NCBI RefSeq assembly: GCF_008017805.1 | Contig: NZ_VRTT01000032.1 | Location: 1 to 64,000, forward strand | From: Paenibacillus sp. N3.4 | GTDB lineage: Bacteria; Bacillota; Bacilli; Paenibacillales; NBRC-103111 | Direction of reading: 5' to 3' | DNA: 64,000 nucleotides | Shown: positions 55,982 to 64,000 of the stretch, one piece after another | How the letters are laid out: every line of letters starts with the position of its first letter | Numbering within the stretch: position 1 is the stretch's first letter | Translations under genes and position numbers: made by a program | The notes under the pieces: generated by a model | What the model saw: the letters and a program-made list of their open reading frames with translations, nothing else | What the model was told of the DNA's origin: nothing | The model's database searches: none

Positions 55982-56551
55982 TTATGTTTTTAAATCAATT
56001 TGGGGTGGAATAATTTCAAGGTTGGCATATTGTCGCACGTAAATGTCCAGTTTTCCCCGATTGTAAGAAATTTCAGGAGGATTAACCTGCACATTCACAT
56101 TGACTTTACCATCCGTCACATTAATTTCAACTCTATGAGCCGTATATGTAATATCCACGTTATCGTAAGCTGCTTCTCCATAATAATTAAATTCTGGATG
56201 TTCAAAAGTCAACTGCTTAGCAATCTCAGCAATTGGATTGCCAGGCAGGTGAATGGCAGCCATTCTGTTCCCATTCTCAACAATACGGGCAATTCCTTGT
56301 AAAGCGATCTCTTTACTTTGAGAGTAAATACGCGACATGGATTCAAGTATAGGCCCTACACCTAAAGCATCCCAAGCTCGACTTTGATCAATTTGCAGTT
56401 CCCCTTGAGTCTGATGCATCTCTAGCGTAGGACGTTCAGTTTGCATCTCATAAGCTGCCTGTGGCTGCCTAATATCCTGAGTCCCTGGATCAGCATCGAT
56501 GCCGATAAGAGCCGGTTGCTGACGAATTTGTATTTGTGGAATACTCGACAA
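55982..56551 (-). CDS. yviE: DUF6470 family protein (YviE-like)
   Basis: 189 residues, acidic and beta-rich toward the end (VDITYTAHRVEINVTDGKVNVNVQV in parts). Matches B. subtilis YviE in position between flgL and fliW and in overall features. The start is TTG 56551 with AGGAGG eight bases upstream. Function unknown; linked to flagella only by location. Confidence 0.8.
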   Translation of the reverse strand: MSSIPQIQIRQQPALIGIDADPGTQDIRQPQAAYEMQTERPTLEMHQTQGELQIDQSRAWDALGVGPILESMSRIYSQSKEIALQGIARIVENGNRMAAIHLPGNPIAEIAKQLTFEHPEFNYYGEAAYDNVDITYTAHRVEINVTDGKVNVNVQVNPPEISYNRGKLDIYVRQYANLEIIPPQIDLKT

Positions 56552-56576
56552 ATCAACCGCCTCCTAACTGTTACGA

Positions 56577-57476
56577 TCAATGTAAGAAATCAACGAGTGT
56601 GGGAACAATGACTTTGGATCCTGCCGATAAGGAAGCTTGATAAACATTCTCTTCCATTTTGAGATTAGTAATAACTATAGACATATCTGCATCTTCCGTT
56701 TTCGATTGTAAACTTTGCAAGTTAATTCCTATGTCTTTAAGGCGGTCCTCAGCAAGTTGAATACGGTTAGTCTTAGCACCAATGTCAGACCTTGCTGCTA
56801 GTACAATAGACATTCTTTCATCCATTTTACCGATTGAATCTTGAATTTCTTTGCTGTTACCCGTGCTCAATGCAACAGACAGATCTTTAAAAATCTGAAA
56901 AACATTATTCTTGTCACCAGATTTACCAAAAATATCCGTTGCTGTTTTGTTCATTGCGATCTGAACACCTGCACCAATCTCAAACTTAATTTCACCATTG
57001 TCCGTAACTGCATTGGCTGCATCATTAGGATCCGGAAAAGGAGCCTTATCTGTAATTTGTCCATTAAAAACATACTTACCGTTAAACTGACTGTTTCCTA
57101 TATTGGTTAACTGATTATACAATTGATCAATCTCTGTCTTTATAGCATTAAGGGATTCACTCGGATTAGTACCATTAGAAGCCTCTACAGCAAGTTCACG
57201 TCCTCTTTGCATTACTTGCCCCATTTGCCCTAACGTGGTGTCACTATAATCAAGAAAAGAGACTGTAGCATCTACGTTTCTCTGGTATTGATCATTCACA
57301 CCAAGCTCACTACGGTATCGCATTGAGGAACTGATCCCTACTGGATCATCAGAAGGTTTATTAATTTTTCGACCCGTCGAAAGCTGATCTTGCAACTTAT
57401 CCATGCGAGTCATATTACCATTCAAATTGCGCAACAATTGTGTGTTTAGCATTCCTTGTGTAACGCGTAATGCCAT
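56577..57476 (-). CDS. flgL: Flagellar hook-associated protein 3
   Basis: 299 residues with flagellin-like ends: MALRVTQGMLNTQLLRNLNG, then QLSTGRKINKPSDDPVGIS. The hook-filament junction protein. It lies 37 bases after flgK. Confidence 0.96.
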   Translation of the reverse strand: MALRVTQGMLNTQLLRNLNGNMTRMDKLQDQLSTGRKINKPSDDPVGISSSMRYRSELGVNDQYQRNVDATVSFLDYSDTTLGQMGQVMQRGRELAVEASNGTNPSESLNAIKTEIDQLYNQLTNIGNSQFNGKYVFNGQITDKAPFPDPNDAANAVTDNGEIKFEIGAGVQIAMNKTATDIFGKSGDKNNVFQIFKDLSVALSTGNSKEIQDSIGKMDERMSIVLAARSDIGAKTNRIQLAEDRLKDIGINLQSLQSKTEDADMSIVITNLKMEENVYQASLSAGSKVIVPTLVDFLH

Positions 57477-57513
57477 CGCAATTTCACCCCTTTATCGAAA
57501 GTATACTCTTCTA

Positions 57514-58959
57514 TTATCTGCCAACTGTACCCATTGAGTTAATGACTTTATCCAGCATCTGATCGAATGTCGTTAAAGCGCGTGCAGCTGCATTATAAGC
57601 ATGTTGGTATTTAATCATGTCGGCCATTTCTTCATCTAATGAAACACCGCTAACGGATTGACGTCTTGCATCTACCTGATCAACGAGAATTTTCTGATTA
57701 GCTACTTGTCTTTGTGCTTCTTGAGTTTGAACTCCGATTTCAGAGACAACTGCACGTAAAAACTCATCAAACGTACCGCCGTTAAGAATAATTTTGGTTA
57801 CACCAGAACCATCGAAATTAAACTTTGTATTCTTAATGCCTGCAAGCTGCAGGGCCAATTCATTATTACCTTTGACTACGTGCTCTACGCCGTTAGCATC
57901 TTTGTATGTTCTTGACGAAGCTGCTATGCGTTCCACATTATCCGTAATATTCGTACTTACCTTCATCGTCTCAGCTGCTGTACTAAAATCAGCAACCGGT
58001 GAGAAGAATTCTCCACCTTTAGTAGGAGGATCTTGTAAGGTATAACCTTGTTTATGCACATTATTGACTGATGTTATCATCGTTGACACCATGGAGTTCA
58101 ATTGGTTTTTATACTCATTGACATATCGGTCATTCGAATACATGAGACCAAATAACTCTCCGCTGTTTAAGTCAGTCGGATAGGCAGACTTAGCTGTTTC
58201 ATCCGTGAATTCTGTCGCCGTGTTGCCTTCAACTAAATCTTGATTTCCCATTTTTACATGGTAACCGGAAGATTCTTCTTGAACAGATACATTAATGAGT
58301 CTGGACAGTCCGTCGACAAGCAAATCCCGTTGATCACGTAAATCATTCGCACTGTTGCCGAGCCCTTCAACACGGAAAATCTCATCATTCAGCACTGCAA
58401 TTTGCTTCAAACTTGTATTAACTTGGGTTGCTTTGACCGAAATATTATCATTTACATCAGAAGTAAGGTCCTTGAGCTGCTTAGCTGCATGGTTAAACGC
58501 ATCTGTCACAGCTAAAGCACTTTCCTTAACAACAGCTCTTGTTTCCAAGTTATCAGGCTGTTTACTAAGCTCCTGCCAGGAGTTCCAGAAATTATCCAGC
58601 ACCTGACGAAGCCCTGTATCGGACGGCTCATTAATGATAGCCTCCAGCTTCTCTAGCGTATCTTGTTTTACTGTCCACTCACCTAAGCTTTTGTTCTCAT
58701 TAGCAAATTGTTTATCTAAAAAGGTTTCACGTATACGCTGCACCTGAGTAAACTCAACACCTTGTCCCATTTGTCCCGGAATGGTAGAACGCTGCAAGCT
58801 AAGAGCCTCGATAGGTTCGGCCGCAACCATTTTGACAACCTGACGTGAAAAGCCCGGCGTATTTGCATTAGCGACGTTATGTCCTGCCGTTGTAAGTGCA
58901 GCTTGCTGTGTAAGAATCCCCCGCTTGGATATTTCAATGCCGCCAAAAGTTGATCTCAT
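57514..58959 (-). CDS. flgK: Flagellar hook-associated protein 1
   Basis: 481 residues: MRSTFGGIEISKRGILTQQAAL and HNVANANTPGFSRQVV at the start; EEMADMIKYQHAYNAAARALTTFDQMLDKVI at the end (quoted in parts). A hook-filament junction protein. ATG 58959 with AGGAGAGGG upstream. Confidence 0.96.
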   Translation of the reverse strand: MRSTFGGIEISKRGILTQQAALTTAGHNVANANTPGFSRQVVKMVAAEPIEALSLQRSTIPGQMGQGVEFTQVQRIRETFLDKQFANENKSLGEWTVKQDTLEKLEAIINEPSDTGLRQVLDNFWNSWQELSKQPDNLETRAVVKESALAVTDAFNHAAKQLKDLTSDVNDNISVKATQVNTSLKQIAVLNDEIFRVEGLGNSANDLRDQRDLLVDGLSRLINVSVQEESSGYHVKMGNQDLVEGNTATEFTDETAKSAYPTDLNSGELFGLMYSNDRYVNEYKNQLNSMVSTMITSVNNVHKQGYTLQDPPTKGGEFFSPVADFSTAAETMKVSTNITDNVERIAASSRTYKDANGVEHVVKGNNELALQLAGIKNTKFNFDGSGVTKIILNGGTFDEFLRAVVSEIGVQTQEAQRQVANQKILVDQVDARRQSVSGVSLDEEMADMIKYQHAYNAAARALTTFDQMLDKVINSMGTVGR

Positions 58960-59009
58960 GGTTTCCCTCTCCTATGCCCTTACTTGGGTATGATAAATGC
59001 ATCCGACCG

Positions 59010-59507
59010 TTATCCTCTTCTATCAAATAATCCCAATCGATTTCCGCTTTTCGTCTGATTAGGATTCCTGTATACCATATCATCATCCGGCGCACCGATA
59101 ACTAAATCGAGTGAATAATCGATAAAAGCTAGCGATTGTTCAATTAATTGCTGGTTAATGGTATTCGTTTTTTTCAATGTCTCTATCGTGTCAAGCAGCT
59201 TATGTTGAGCTTCTATTAGCGCTTGCTTTTCTTCTGCTTTAAATATAACCTTGATTAGATCACTAACTGTAATCTTCGGATTGGGATTATATCCTCTAGA
59301 GATTAAGTAAGAGCCAATAATTTGAATCCGTTCTTGATTGGCATCCGCAATTGCTCTTACCCACTTATTCTCTCGATTCACAATTATGTTCAACTGATCA
59401 ATATTGTTACTGACCAAAACTGGTGTCTTATCCTTAGCAAGCTCAAGCAATGCTTCGTGTGCTTCCTGGAGTATATTCATTGTTTCCAACAAAGGTTGAA
59501 TCGACAT
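59010..59507 (-). CDS. flgN: FlgN family flagellar chaperone (YvyG)
   Basis: 165 residues, helical, with NRENKWVRAIADANQERI and a charged C-terminal tail. FlgN chaperones FlgK and FlgL, encoded just downstream. ATG 59507 with AGGTG seven bases upstream is preferred to GTG 59516. Confidence 0.9.
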   Translation of the reverse strand: MSIQPLLETMNILQEAHEALLELAKDKTPVLVSNNIDQLNIIVNRENKWVRAIADANQERIQIIGSYLISRGYNPNPKITVSDLIKVIFKAEEKQALIEAQHKLLDTIETLKKTNTINQQLIEQSLAFIDYSLDLVIGAPDDDMVYRNPNQTKSGNRLGLFDRRG

Positions 59508-59537
59508 GGTCGTCACCTGCTTCTATTCGCTAGTCTT

Positions 59538-59810
59538 TTACTTTAAATACGGAAGAATCTTTTCTGCTAGCTTACCCGCATCTACTTGATACGTTCCTGT
59601 AGCAACTGATGACTTCAGTTCTTCAATGCGCTGTGTCTTCTCTTCTGTACGCGCGGTACCCAATGCACCAAGAAGCTCTTTAGCTTCAGCTGAAATCTCA
59701 ACTTGGTCTTTAGGTTTATTCTTCTTGCCCGCAGCTTGAGCCAGATTCGCATCTCCGGCTTTCTTGTAAGGATTAACAGCACCGATCCGTTGATTTTCGT
59801 TAATTTTCAT
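59538..59810 (-). CDS. flgM: Anti-sigma-D factor FlgM
   Basis: 90 residues: MKINENQRIGAVNPYKKAG and the sigma-28-binding C-terminus (QVEISAEAKELL, IEELKSSVATGTYQVDAGKLAEKIL in parts). It inhibits sigma-D until hook completion. The gene leads flgN, flgK and flgL. Confidence 0.95.
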   Translation of the reverse strand: MKINENQRIGAVNPYKKAGDANLAQAAGKKNKPKDQVEISAEAKELLGALGTARTEEKTQRIEELKSSVATGTYQVDAGKLAEKILPYLK

Positions 59811-59848
59811 ACAGCAACTCTCCTATTTCTGTGACCTTAAAAAGTAAA

Positions 59849-59880
59849 ATGCCGATAATCGTTAGAACTATTATCGGCAT
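59849..59880 (-). terminator. Terminator of the comF-yvyF operon
   Basis: ATGCCGATAAT/ATTATCGGCAT 11-bp stem, T-rich afterwards on the minus strand. It separates yvyF from flgM. Confidence 0.75.
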
Positions 59881-59922
59881 GAAACATATGAAACTTTATA
59901 TCTGCTGTGATCTATTTATAAA

Positions 59923-60345
59923 TTATCGTTTTTCTTTCAACCGATCCTGAATATTATAAGTAACTTGATTCTCATGTTTCTTGCGTTCTTCGCTTCGACG
60001 CTCATCCTCTGTATGGTTCCTTACATCCTTAACCAGCTTCATGCGACATGGTTCACAAATCGTATTCTCGCGAATTGAGATTCCACACACTTCACACGAG
60101 TACGACATATTAGGAGCATGCAGAATGGATATGCGGCCTTCACGAATGAATTTTGTGATTTGTTTAATGGAGACCTCCGTAGCCTCACTTAAATCATTTA
60201 TGGTGGTCCCTTTATGTTCACGCAGATATTTCACGCATTTCTCGTACTGCTGCTCCAGATCCTTCACACAGTTCGGGCAAACGTCATTAAAGCCTTTGAC
60301 GAATATTTTCCCACAACGTGGACAATTGGCTACATTCATGCTCAT
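59923..60345 (-). CDS. yvyF: Flagellar operon protein YvyF (TIGR03826 type)
   Basis: 140 residues: an N-terminal zinc ribbon (CPRCGKIF...CPNC), a central winged-helix-like segment (TTINDLSEATEVSIKQITKFI), a second cysteine cluster (CEVCGISIRENTICEPC), and a basic tail. A probable regulator, antagonist of FlgM or sigma-D control in some Bacilli (weakly known). ATG 60345 with GGGGGC at 7 bases is preferred over 60372. Confidence 0.9.
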   Translation of the reverse strand: MSMNVANCPRCGKIFVKGFNDVCPNCVKDLEQQYEKCVKYLREHKGTTINDLSEATEVSIKQITKFIREGRISILHAPNMSYSCEVCGISIRENTICEPCRMKLVKDVRNHTEDERRSEERKKHENQVTYNIQDRLKEKR

Positions 60346-60455
60346 TGCATTGCCCCCTTCTACTATTCCCAATTCCTGATTATTAATTCCAGTTTACCGC
60401 AATTCGACAGGGTTTGCATAACTATATTTTACATTCACTGTTGCAGTAAGTACGA

Positions 60456-61250
60456 TTATCTCGCCCAGGTTAGTCCGTATATCTCAGCAGTCACTCGCTC
60501 CCTAAGTACCTTGGCACATTGATTCATGGTGCTCCCTGTTGTATAAACATCATCCACGACATAAATAACCAGTGGATTCGTCGATGATTGGCTTACACAA
60601 TCAAGCATTGTTTCGTTCACCTCAAAAACGTGCTCAAGATCATCCATACGCTCATGCCTCTTCTTAAAGCTTTGCTTCTCCGTATGCTTGGACCGATACA
60701 ATAAAGGAACTACAGGCAAACCTACTTTCCCTCCCAATTCTTCAGCCATTTGTTCAGCTTGATTAAATCCACGTTCTAATAATCTGCGATTGCTGACAGG
60801 CACGAAAGTAATGACTTCCTTTCCCGTAGGTGCATAAGCAGGAGTAGGCAAATGCAACCTTGCCCGCTCTGCTTGGAGTAACCGATACGAATGAACCAAC
60901 ATTTGACCAAGAACCGATTGTAGTCGTTCGTCCCCGCGATATTTATATCTGGCGAGTAATTCTTTCATCGTTTCGTCGTATTTGACAGCAGCACGGCTTC
61001 TTGAGAAATGTGTGGTTATCCCGCGACTGCAATCGTAACAAGTCTCTGCTCTTCCACATATTGCACACTTCACTTCTCGAATCCAAGGAATTCGTGTGTA
61101 ACACGTATGACACAACCCTAATTCCTCTAGGTGGAGGATACTGTTTTGTTTGCATAATAAACAACCTTCCCTTTTCGAACTAAGGAGTGTCTGTAGCTCT
61201 CCCACTGCCTTTTTCATCCAAGTACGCCACTGTAATTGGTAATTACTCAT
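60456..61250 (-). CDS. comFC: Competence protein ComFC (phosphoribosyltransferase-like)
   Basis: 264 residues: N-terminal cysteine ribbon (CLLC, CHTC, CAICGRAETCYDC) and a phosphoribosyltransferase-like fold with VIYVVDDVYTTGSTM. Works with ComFA in pulling single-stranded DNA in. Its start overlaps the comFA stop by 4 bases. No comFB lies between them, unlike B. subtilis. Confidence 0.94.
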   Translation of the reverse strand: MSNYQLQWRTWMKKAVGELQTLLSSKREGCLLCKQNSILHLEELGLCHTCYTRIPWIREVKCAICGRAETCYDCSRGITTHFSRSRAAVKYDETMKELLARYKYRGDERLQSVLGQMLVHSYRLLQAERARLHLPTPAYAPTGKEVITFVPVSNRRLLERGFNQAEQMAEELGGKVGLPVVPLLYRSKHTEKQSFKKRHERMDDLEHVFEVNETMLDCVSQSSTNPLVIYVVDDVYTTGSTMNQCAKVLRERVTAEIYGLTWAR

Positions 61251-63226
61251 TCATTTCCCCCCTTAATTAAATACCCCTGTTTTCGGGCAATGCGATTCAT
61301 CTGTTTAATTTGGCGAATAGCCTCCTTCTGTGATTGCGTAATTTCTTTGGCTGCAAAATATACCTTACCTGCCGGGTCATCCTTGGATCTGCCCGCACGT
61401 CCGGCCATTTGTACGAGCGCTGCCTCGTCAAATAATTTGGAATCAGCGTCAATAATGAATACATCGGATTTGGGTACGGTAACTCCTCGCTCCAGAATGG
61501 TCGTGGTTACAAGCAGACGAATGTCTCGGTCTCGAAAGCGTTGAACTTTTTCCGTCCGCTCAGCATCTTTCGAGGATGTCCCCTCTATACAAATAGTTGC
61601 ACCCGTTTCCATATCCCGCATCTTCAATCTCAACAATTCAACCGCAGGCTCAACCAAACTAATATTAGGGACAAAAACAAATACTTGCGCTCCTCGCTCT
61701 ACGGAGGCAACCAGTTTAGAAAGGAGGGAACTAGGAAACTTTTGCGTCTGAAGGATGTTTCGCAATGGGGGAACAGCTACAAGCAGGGGAACTGGTAAGG
61801 GATGCCTATGAAAACGGACTGGCACTCGAACATGCGGCAGTCGTCCCCGATCAGCAGCTTGTCTGATCGCTTTAGGCGGTGTTGCGGATAACAAGATGTT
61901 TGTACCATTCGGTTTACACACTTTAGCCGCTGCAAATCCGAGCATTGGGTTATTATGATAAGGAAAGGCATCGATCTCATCGATAATGACCAGATCAAAA
62001 GCCTCATGAAACCGCAACAGTTGATGTGTTGTAGCAATCGTAATCTGTCCCTGCTCCCATCGCTGCTCACTTCCCCCATACAGTGTGACCACACTATATG
62101 GGCTGAAAGCTTTTTTTATCCTCGGCTGCAGCTCCAATACCACGTCCTTCCGCGGTGTGGCAATAAGCACACGCCCCCCATTAGTGATCGTGTAGTGAAT
62201 GAATGGAAAGATCATTTCGGTCTTCCCTGCTCCTGTAACTGCCCAAATCAAAAACTTTCGTGGCTCATGACAGTTTTCCCCCTTCACAATAAGTTTTGCT
62301 TGCTTCCATTTTCCCTCTGTTTCACCATCTCTTCTTAAATAGTTCAACCCTTCCAAGGATGCAGCTGTCTGGGCATCACTCAGCCCCCACGGGGTAACAT
62401 AGCTCAGGATTTCATCCGGCTCATTAACCACAGACTGCACCTGAGAAACCCTAAGCTTGGAGGGATTAGCAGCCTTACTACCATCGGTGAGGTGTTCTGA
62501 TTTCGTTGTCCCCGACCGACCCAGAACGAGCAGTGAGCAAAAACGTGCTCGACCCATAGTCAGGCACTCTTCGCAATACGGGCATTCTTGTCCGCAATGG
62601 ATACATGGTGACCAGAACATGCGCTCAGCACCACTCCCACACCTCTTACACGTGTAGCTTGTGACCCTTTTAAATCCTCTACGCCAATCCCGCTGCGCCA
62701 ACGTCTGTAGCCCATTCGTTAGTTCAATATCACCGTTAAGATGCGCTAACTGTAGATAAGGCAGCCACTCATCGCCTGATCCCAACTGAACACCGCTACT
62801 CTCCAACAACTGTTGGATTTCATCATTAAGCAGTGCTCTTCCCTTGCAAGCACGAACGACTTTCTCGTAAATTCCAGGATGAATAGGACTCGTATTAGTG
62901 TCCATCCTCTGTTTCCATACATCATAATTTAACAGTTTTAAGCCCATTGACTCCAGGGCACCAAGAGGAATCGCGCATGAGACAGCAAGCTTTCTGATCC
63001 ATTCTATTTTTTGCGGAAACCCTCCCATTTTCACAAGTTGGTCATCTACATTCAGAAGCTGAAGCAGTCTTACACCTTGCCCTAACGAAACAAAAGGTTC
63101 GAGCATTACGAGGCCGGCGTCGGCTGCGTAGTACTCGAACCAATAATGAATGTCCGTTTGGGTATGAATCGTCAAGTGCCATCTCCATACAGAGCCAACA
63201 CCCACCGCATATAATTGAACTTTCAT
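61247..63226 (-). CDS. comFA: Competence helicase ComFA
   Basis: 659 residues: an N-terminal region of about 200 residues, a zinc motif (CKRCGSGAER...CIHCGQECPYCEEC), and a DEAD/DEAH helicase core with Walker A AVTGAGKTE, DEID box IIDEIDAFPYH, SATPP, and QMAGRAGRSKDDPAG. It is longer than B. subtilis ComFA (about 460 residues), mainly at the N-terminus. It drives uptake of transforming DNA at the membrane. The ATG 63226 has GGTGAGG upstream. Confidence 0.95.
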   Translation of the reverse strand: MKVQLYAVGVGSVWRWHLTIHTQTDIHYWFEYYAADAGLVMLEPFVSLGQGVRLLQLLNVDDQLVKMGGFPQKIEWIRKLAVSCAIPLGALESMGLKLLNYDVWKQRMDTNTSPIHPGIYEKVVRACKGRALLNDEIQQLLESSGVQLGSGDEWLPYLQLAHLNGDIELTNGLQTLAQRDWRRGFKRVTSYTCKRCGSGAERMFWSPCIHCGQECPYCEECLTMGRARFCSLLVLGRSGTTKSEHLTDGSKAANPSKLRVSQVQSVVNEPDEILSYVTPWGLSDAQTAASLEGLNYLRRDGETEGKWKQAKLIVKGENCHEPRKFLIWAVTGAGKTEMIFPFIHYTITNGGRVLIATPRKDVVLELQPRIKKAFSPYSVVTLYGGSEQRWEQGQITIATTHQLLRFHEAFDLVIIDEIDAFPYHNNPMLGFAAAKVCKPNGTNILLSATPPKAIRQAADRGRLPHVRVPVRFHRHPLPVPLLVAVPPLRNILQTQKFPSSLLSKLVASVERGAQVFVFVPNISLVEPAVELLRLKMRDMETGATICIEGTSSKDAERTEKVQRFRDRDIRLLVTTTILERGVTVPKSDVFIIDADSKLFDEAALVQMAGRAGRSKDDPAGKVYFAAKEITQSQKEAIRQIKQMNRIARKQGYLIKGGNE

Positions 63227-63268
63227 TCCTCACCTTACTCTCTTTATCATTGAAATGTTTGAAACCGA

Positions 63269-63670
63269 TTACCGTGTAACAATGGGCATTTTCACAAGAT
63301 CTTCCCTATTGCTAAGATTAACGACTATAAGGCGTTCATCACCATGCTGATGCAAATATTCATCTATAGCATCATGCTCCGTTTGGCAGCGTAATTTCAG
63401 CAAATGCGTATGGGACAATCGCTCAATGATCTTCATCGTATCATCGGTCGAGCCTTCGTCAAAGATCGTTGCCGTTACCTCGTTACCTTTGACTCGCGAA
63501 AAGAAAAACAAAGAGCGAATATACCATTCAATTTGATTTTGATTATTTTTGGTAACGAGCAGAATGTTTGCTTCCTTCCTGTTTCCGCCCTTACGGGATC
63601 CTAGCAACAAATGAAGCAAAGCAATGCTGATGCCGTAGCAACCCAAGATCCATAACAATCCAATCCACAT
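63269..63670 (-). CDS. Membrane-anchored hypothetical protein, glycosyltransferase-2-like fragment
   Basis: 133 residues from ATG 63670 (GGGAGGG upstream). One transmembrane helix (about 3-22), then a domain with ILLVTKNNQNQIEWYIRSL and IFDEGSTDDTMKIIERL, reminiscent of the nucleotide-binding half of a GT2 glycosyltransferase, but lacking the rest of the enzyme. In B. subtilis degV (yviA) occupies this place. Probably not a full catalyst; function unknown. Confidence 0.7.
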   Translation of the reverse strand: MWIGLLWILGCYGISIALLHLLLGSRKGGNRKEANILLVTKNNQNQIEWYIRSLFFFSRVKGNEVTATIFDEGSTDDTMKIIERLSHTHLLKLRCQTEHDAIDEYLHQHGDERLIVVNLSNREDLVKMPIVTR

Positions 63671-63721
63671 AGCGGGTCCCTCCCTTACTTGCATTGTATG
63701 CCAGTTAGGGAGAGAGGGTTA

Positions 63722-64000
63722 CTATAGGGTTACCCAGCCATTTTTAATAGCAATAATAACGGCTTGTGTTCGGTCATCAACTTCCATTTTCTGGAGAATA
63801 CTGCTAACGTGGTTTTTTACCGTTTTCTCGCTGATATAGAGGAACTCCCCAATCAGTTTGTTGCTTTTACCTTCAGCCATGAGGCGAAGAACTTCCGCTT
63901 CTCTTTTGGTCAGCGGACTATTTGCATTATGTATGTACTTAAGACCGGAATCCTTTACAGCCTGACCGGAGCCGACTACTCCTACATCGTCAAGATACGT
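63722..64000 (-). CDS. degU: Response regulator DegU, C-terminal part (5' end outside window)
   Basis: 92 codons of the C-terminal half: a linker, then a LuxR-type helix-turn-helix ([41 protein letters not shown]) ending in NGWVTL. The ending and the location next to comF identify DegU, the regulator of exoenzymes, biofilm and competence. The receiver domain lies beyond the right edge. Confidence 0.92.
   Translation of the reverse strand, partial: TYLDDVGVVGSGQAVKDSGLKYIHNANSPLTKREAEVLRLMAEGKSNKLIGEFLYISEKTVKNHVSSILQKMEVDDRTQAVIIAIKNGWVTL

Overview
The window reads as a chromosomal segment of a low-to-mid GC, flagellated, probably spore-forming Firmicute close to Paenibacillus. The evidence is AGGAGG-type ribosome sites with frequent GTG and TTG starts, and a gene order from uvrA to degU that closely follows the Bacillus subtilis uvr-minJ-ctpB-ftsEX-prfB-secA-hpf-fli-hag-csrA-fliW-flg-comF-degU region (established knowledge of that locus). 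Nearly everything right of 10.7 kb lies on the minus strand. No tRNA, rRNA, CRISPR array, insertion sequence or prophage was seen.

Region by region: 1-2.2 kb is a U32/RlhA-like rRNA-modification protein running off the left edge. 2.4-9.5 kb is the most unusual part: a plus-strand operon with a good sigma-A promoter. It encodes a membrane-anchored FG-GAP/VCBS protein, a DltC-like carrier protein, a class II aminoacyl-tRNA-synthetase-like amino acid:[carrier protein] ligase, a DltD-like SGNH protein, an overlapping 36-codon DltX-like microprotein and a DltB-like MBOAT acyltransferase. This is a D-alanylation-type envelope-modification machine in which the usual adenylation enzyme DltA is replaced by a synthetase-like ligase. 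A sugar-phosphate isomerase-like gene follows. 10.7-24.5 kb holds two small proteins, uvrA, uvrB, motAB, a MinJ-like PDZ membrane protein, ctpB, a coiled-coil M23 hydrolase, ftsX and ftsE. 24.7-31.4 kb is a sugar or glucan module: a LacI regulator diverging from a glycogen-debranching enzyme and an ABC importer that lacks its own ATPase, with three palindromic operators and a cre-like site. 31.5-34.8 kb holds a VanW protein and a HAAS/DUF4097 pair. 35-43.5 kb is the complete argCJB-x-DFGH operon under one promoter covered by two ARG boxes, with an unexplained small membrane protein (x) inside. 43.8-49.7 kb holds a YitT protein, prfB with its autoregulatory +1 frameshift, secA, hpf and a cold-shock protein, flanked on both sides by clusters of DnaA boxes. 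50-60.3 kb is the late flagellar cluster (fliT, fliS, fliD, flaG, hag, csrA, fliW, DUF6470, flgL, flgK, flgN, flgM, yvyF) with candidate sigma-D promoters and a CsrA target in the hag leader. 60.4-64 kb holds comFC, comFA (no comFB), an orphan gene and the C-terminal part of degU.

Six single-base losses interrupt five otherwise well-conserved genes (the VCBS gene twice, uvrB, motB, fliD, argH). All move the frame in the same direction and most fall in or next to short homopolymers. Loss of uvrB, motB, fliD and argH together in an otherwise intact locus is unlikely, so uncorrected sequencing errors are the favoured explanation. These genes are annotated as full-length genes with an indel.
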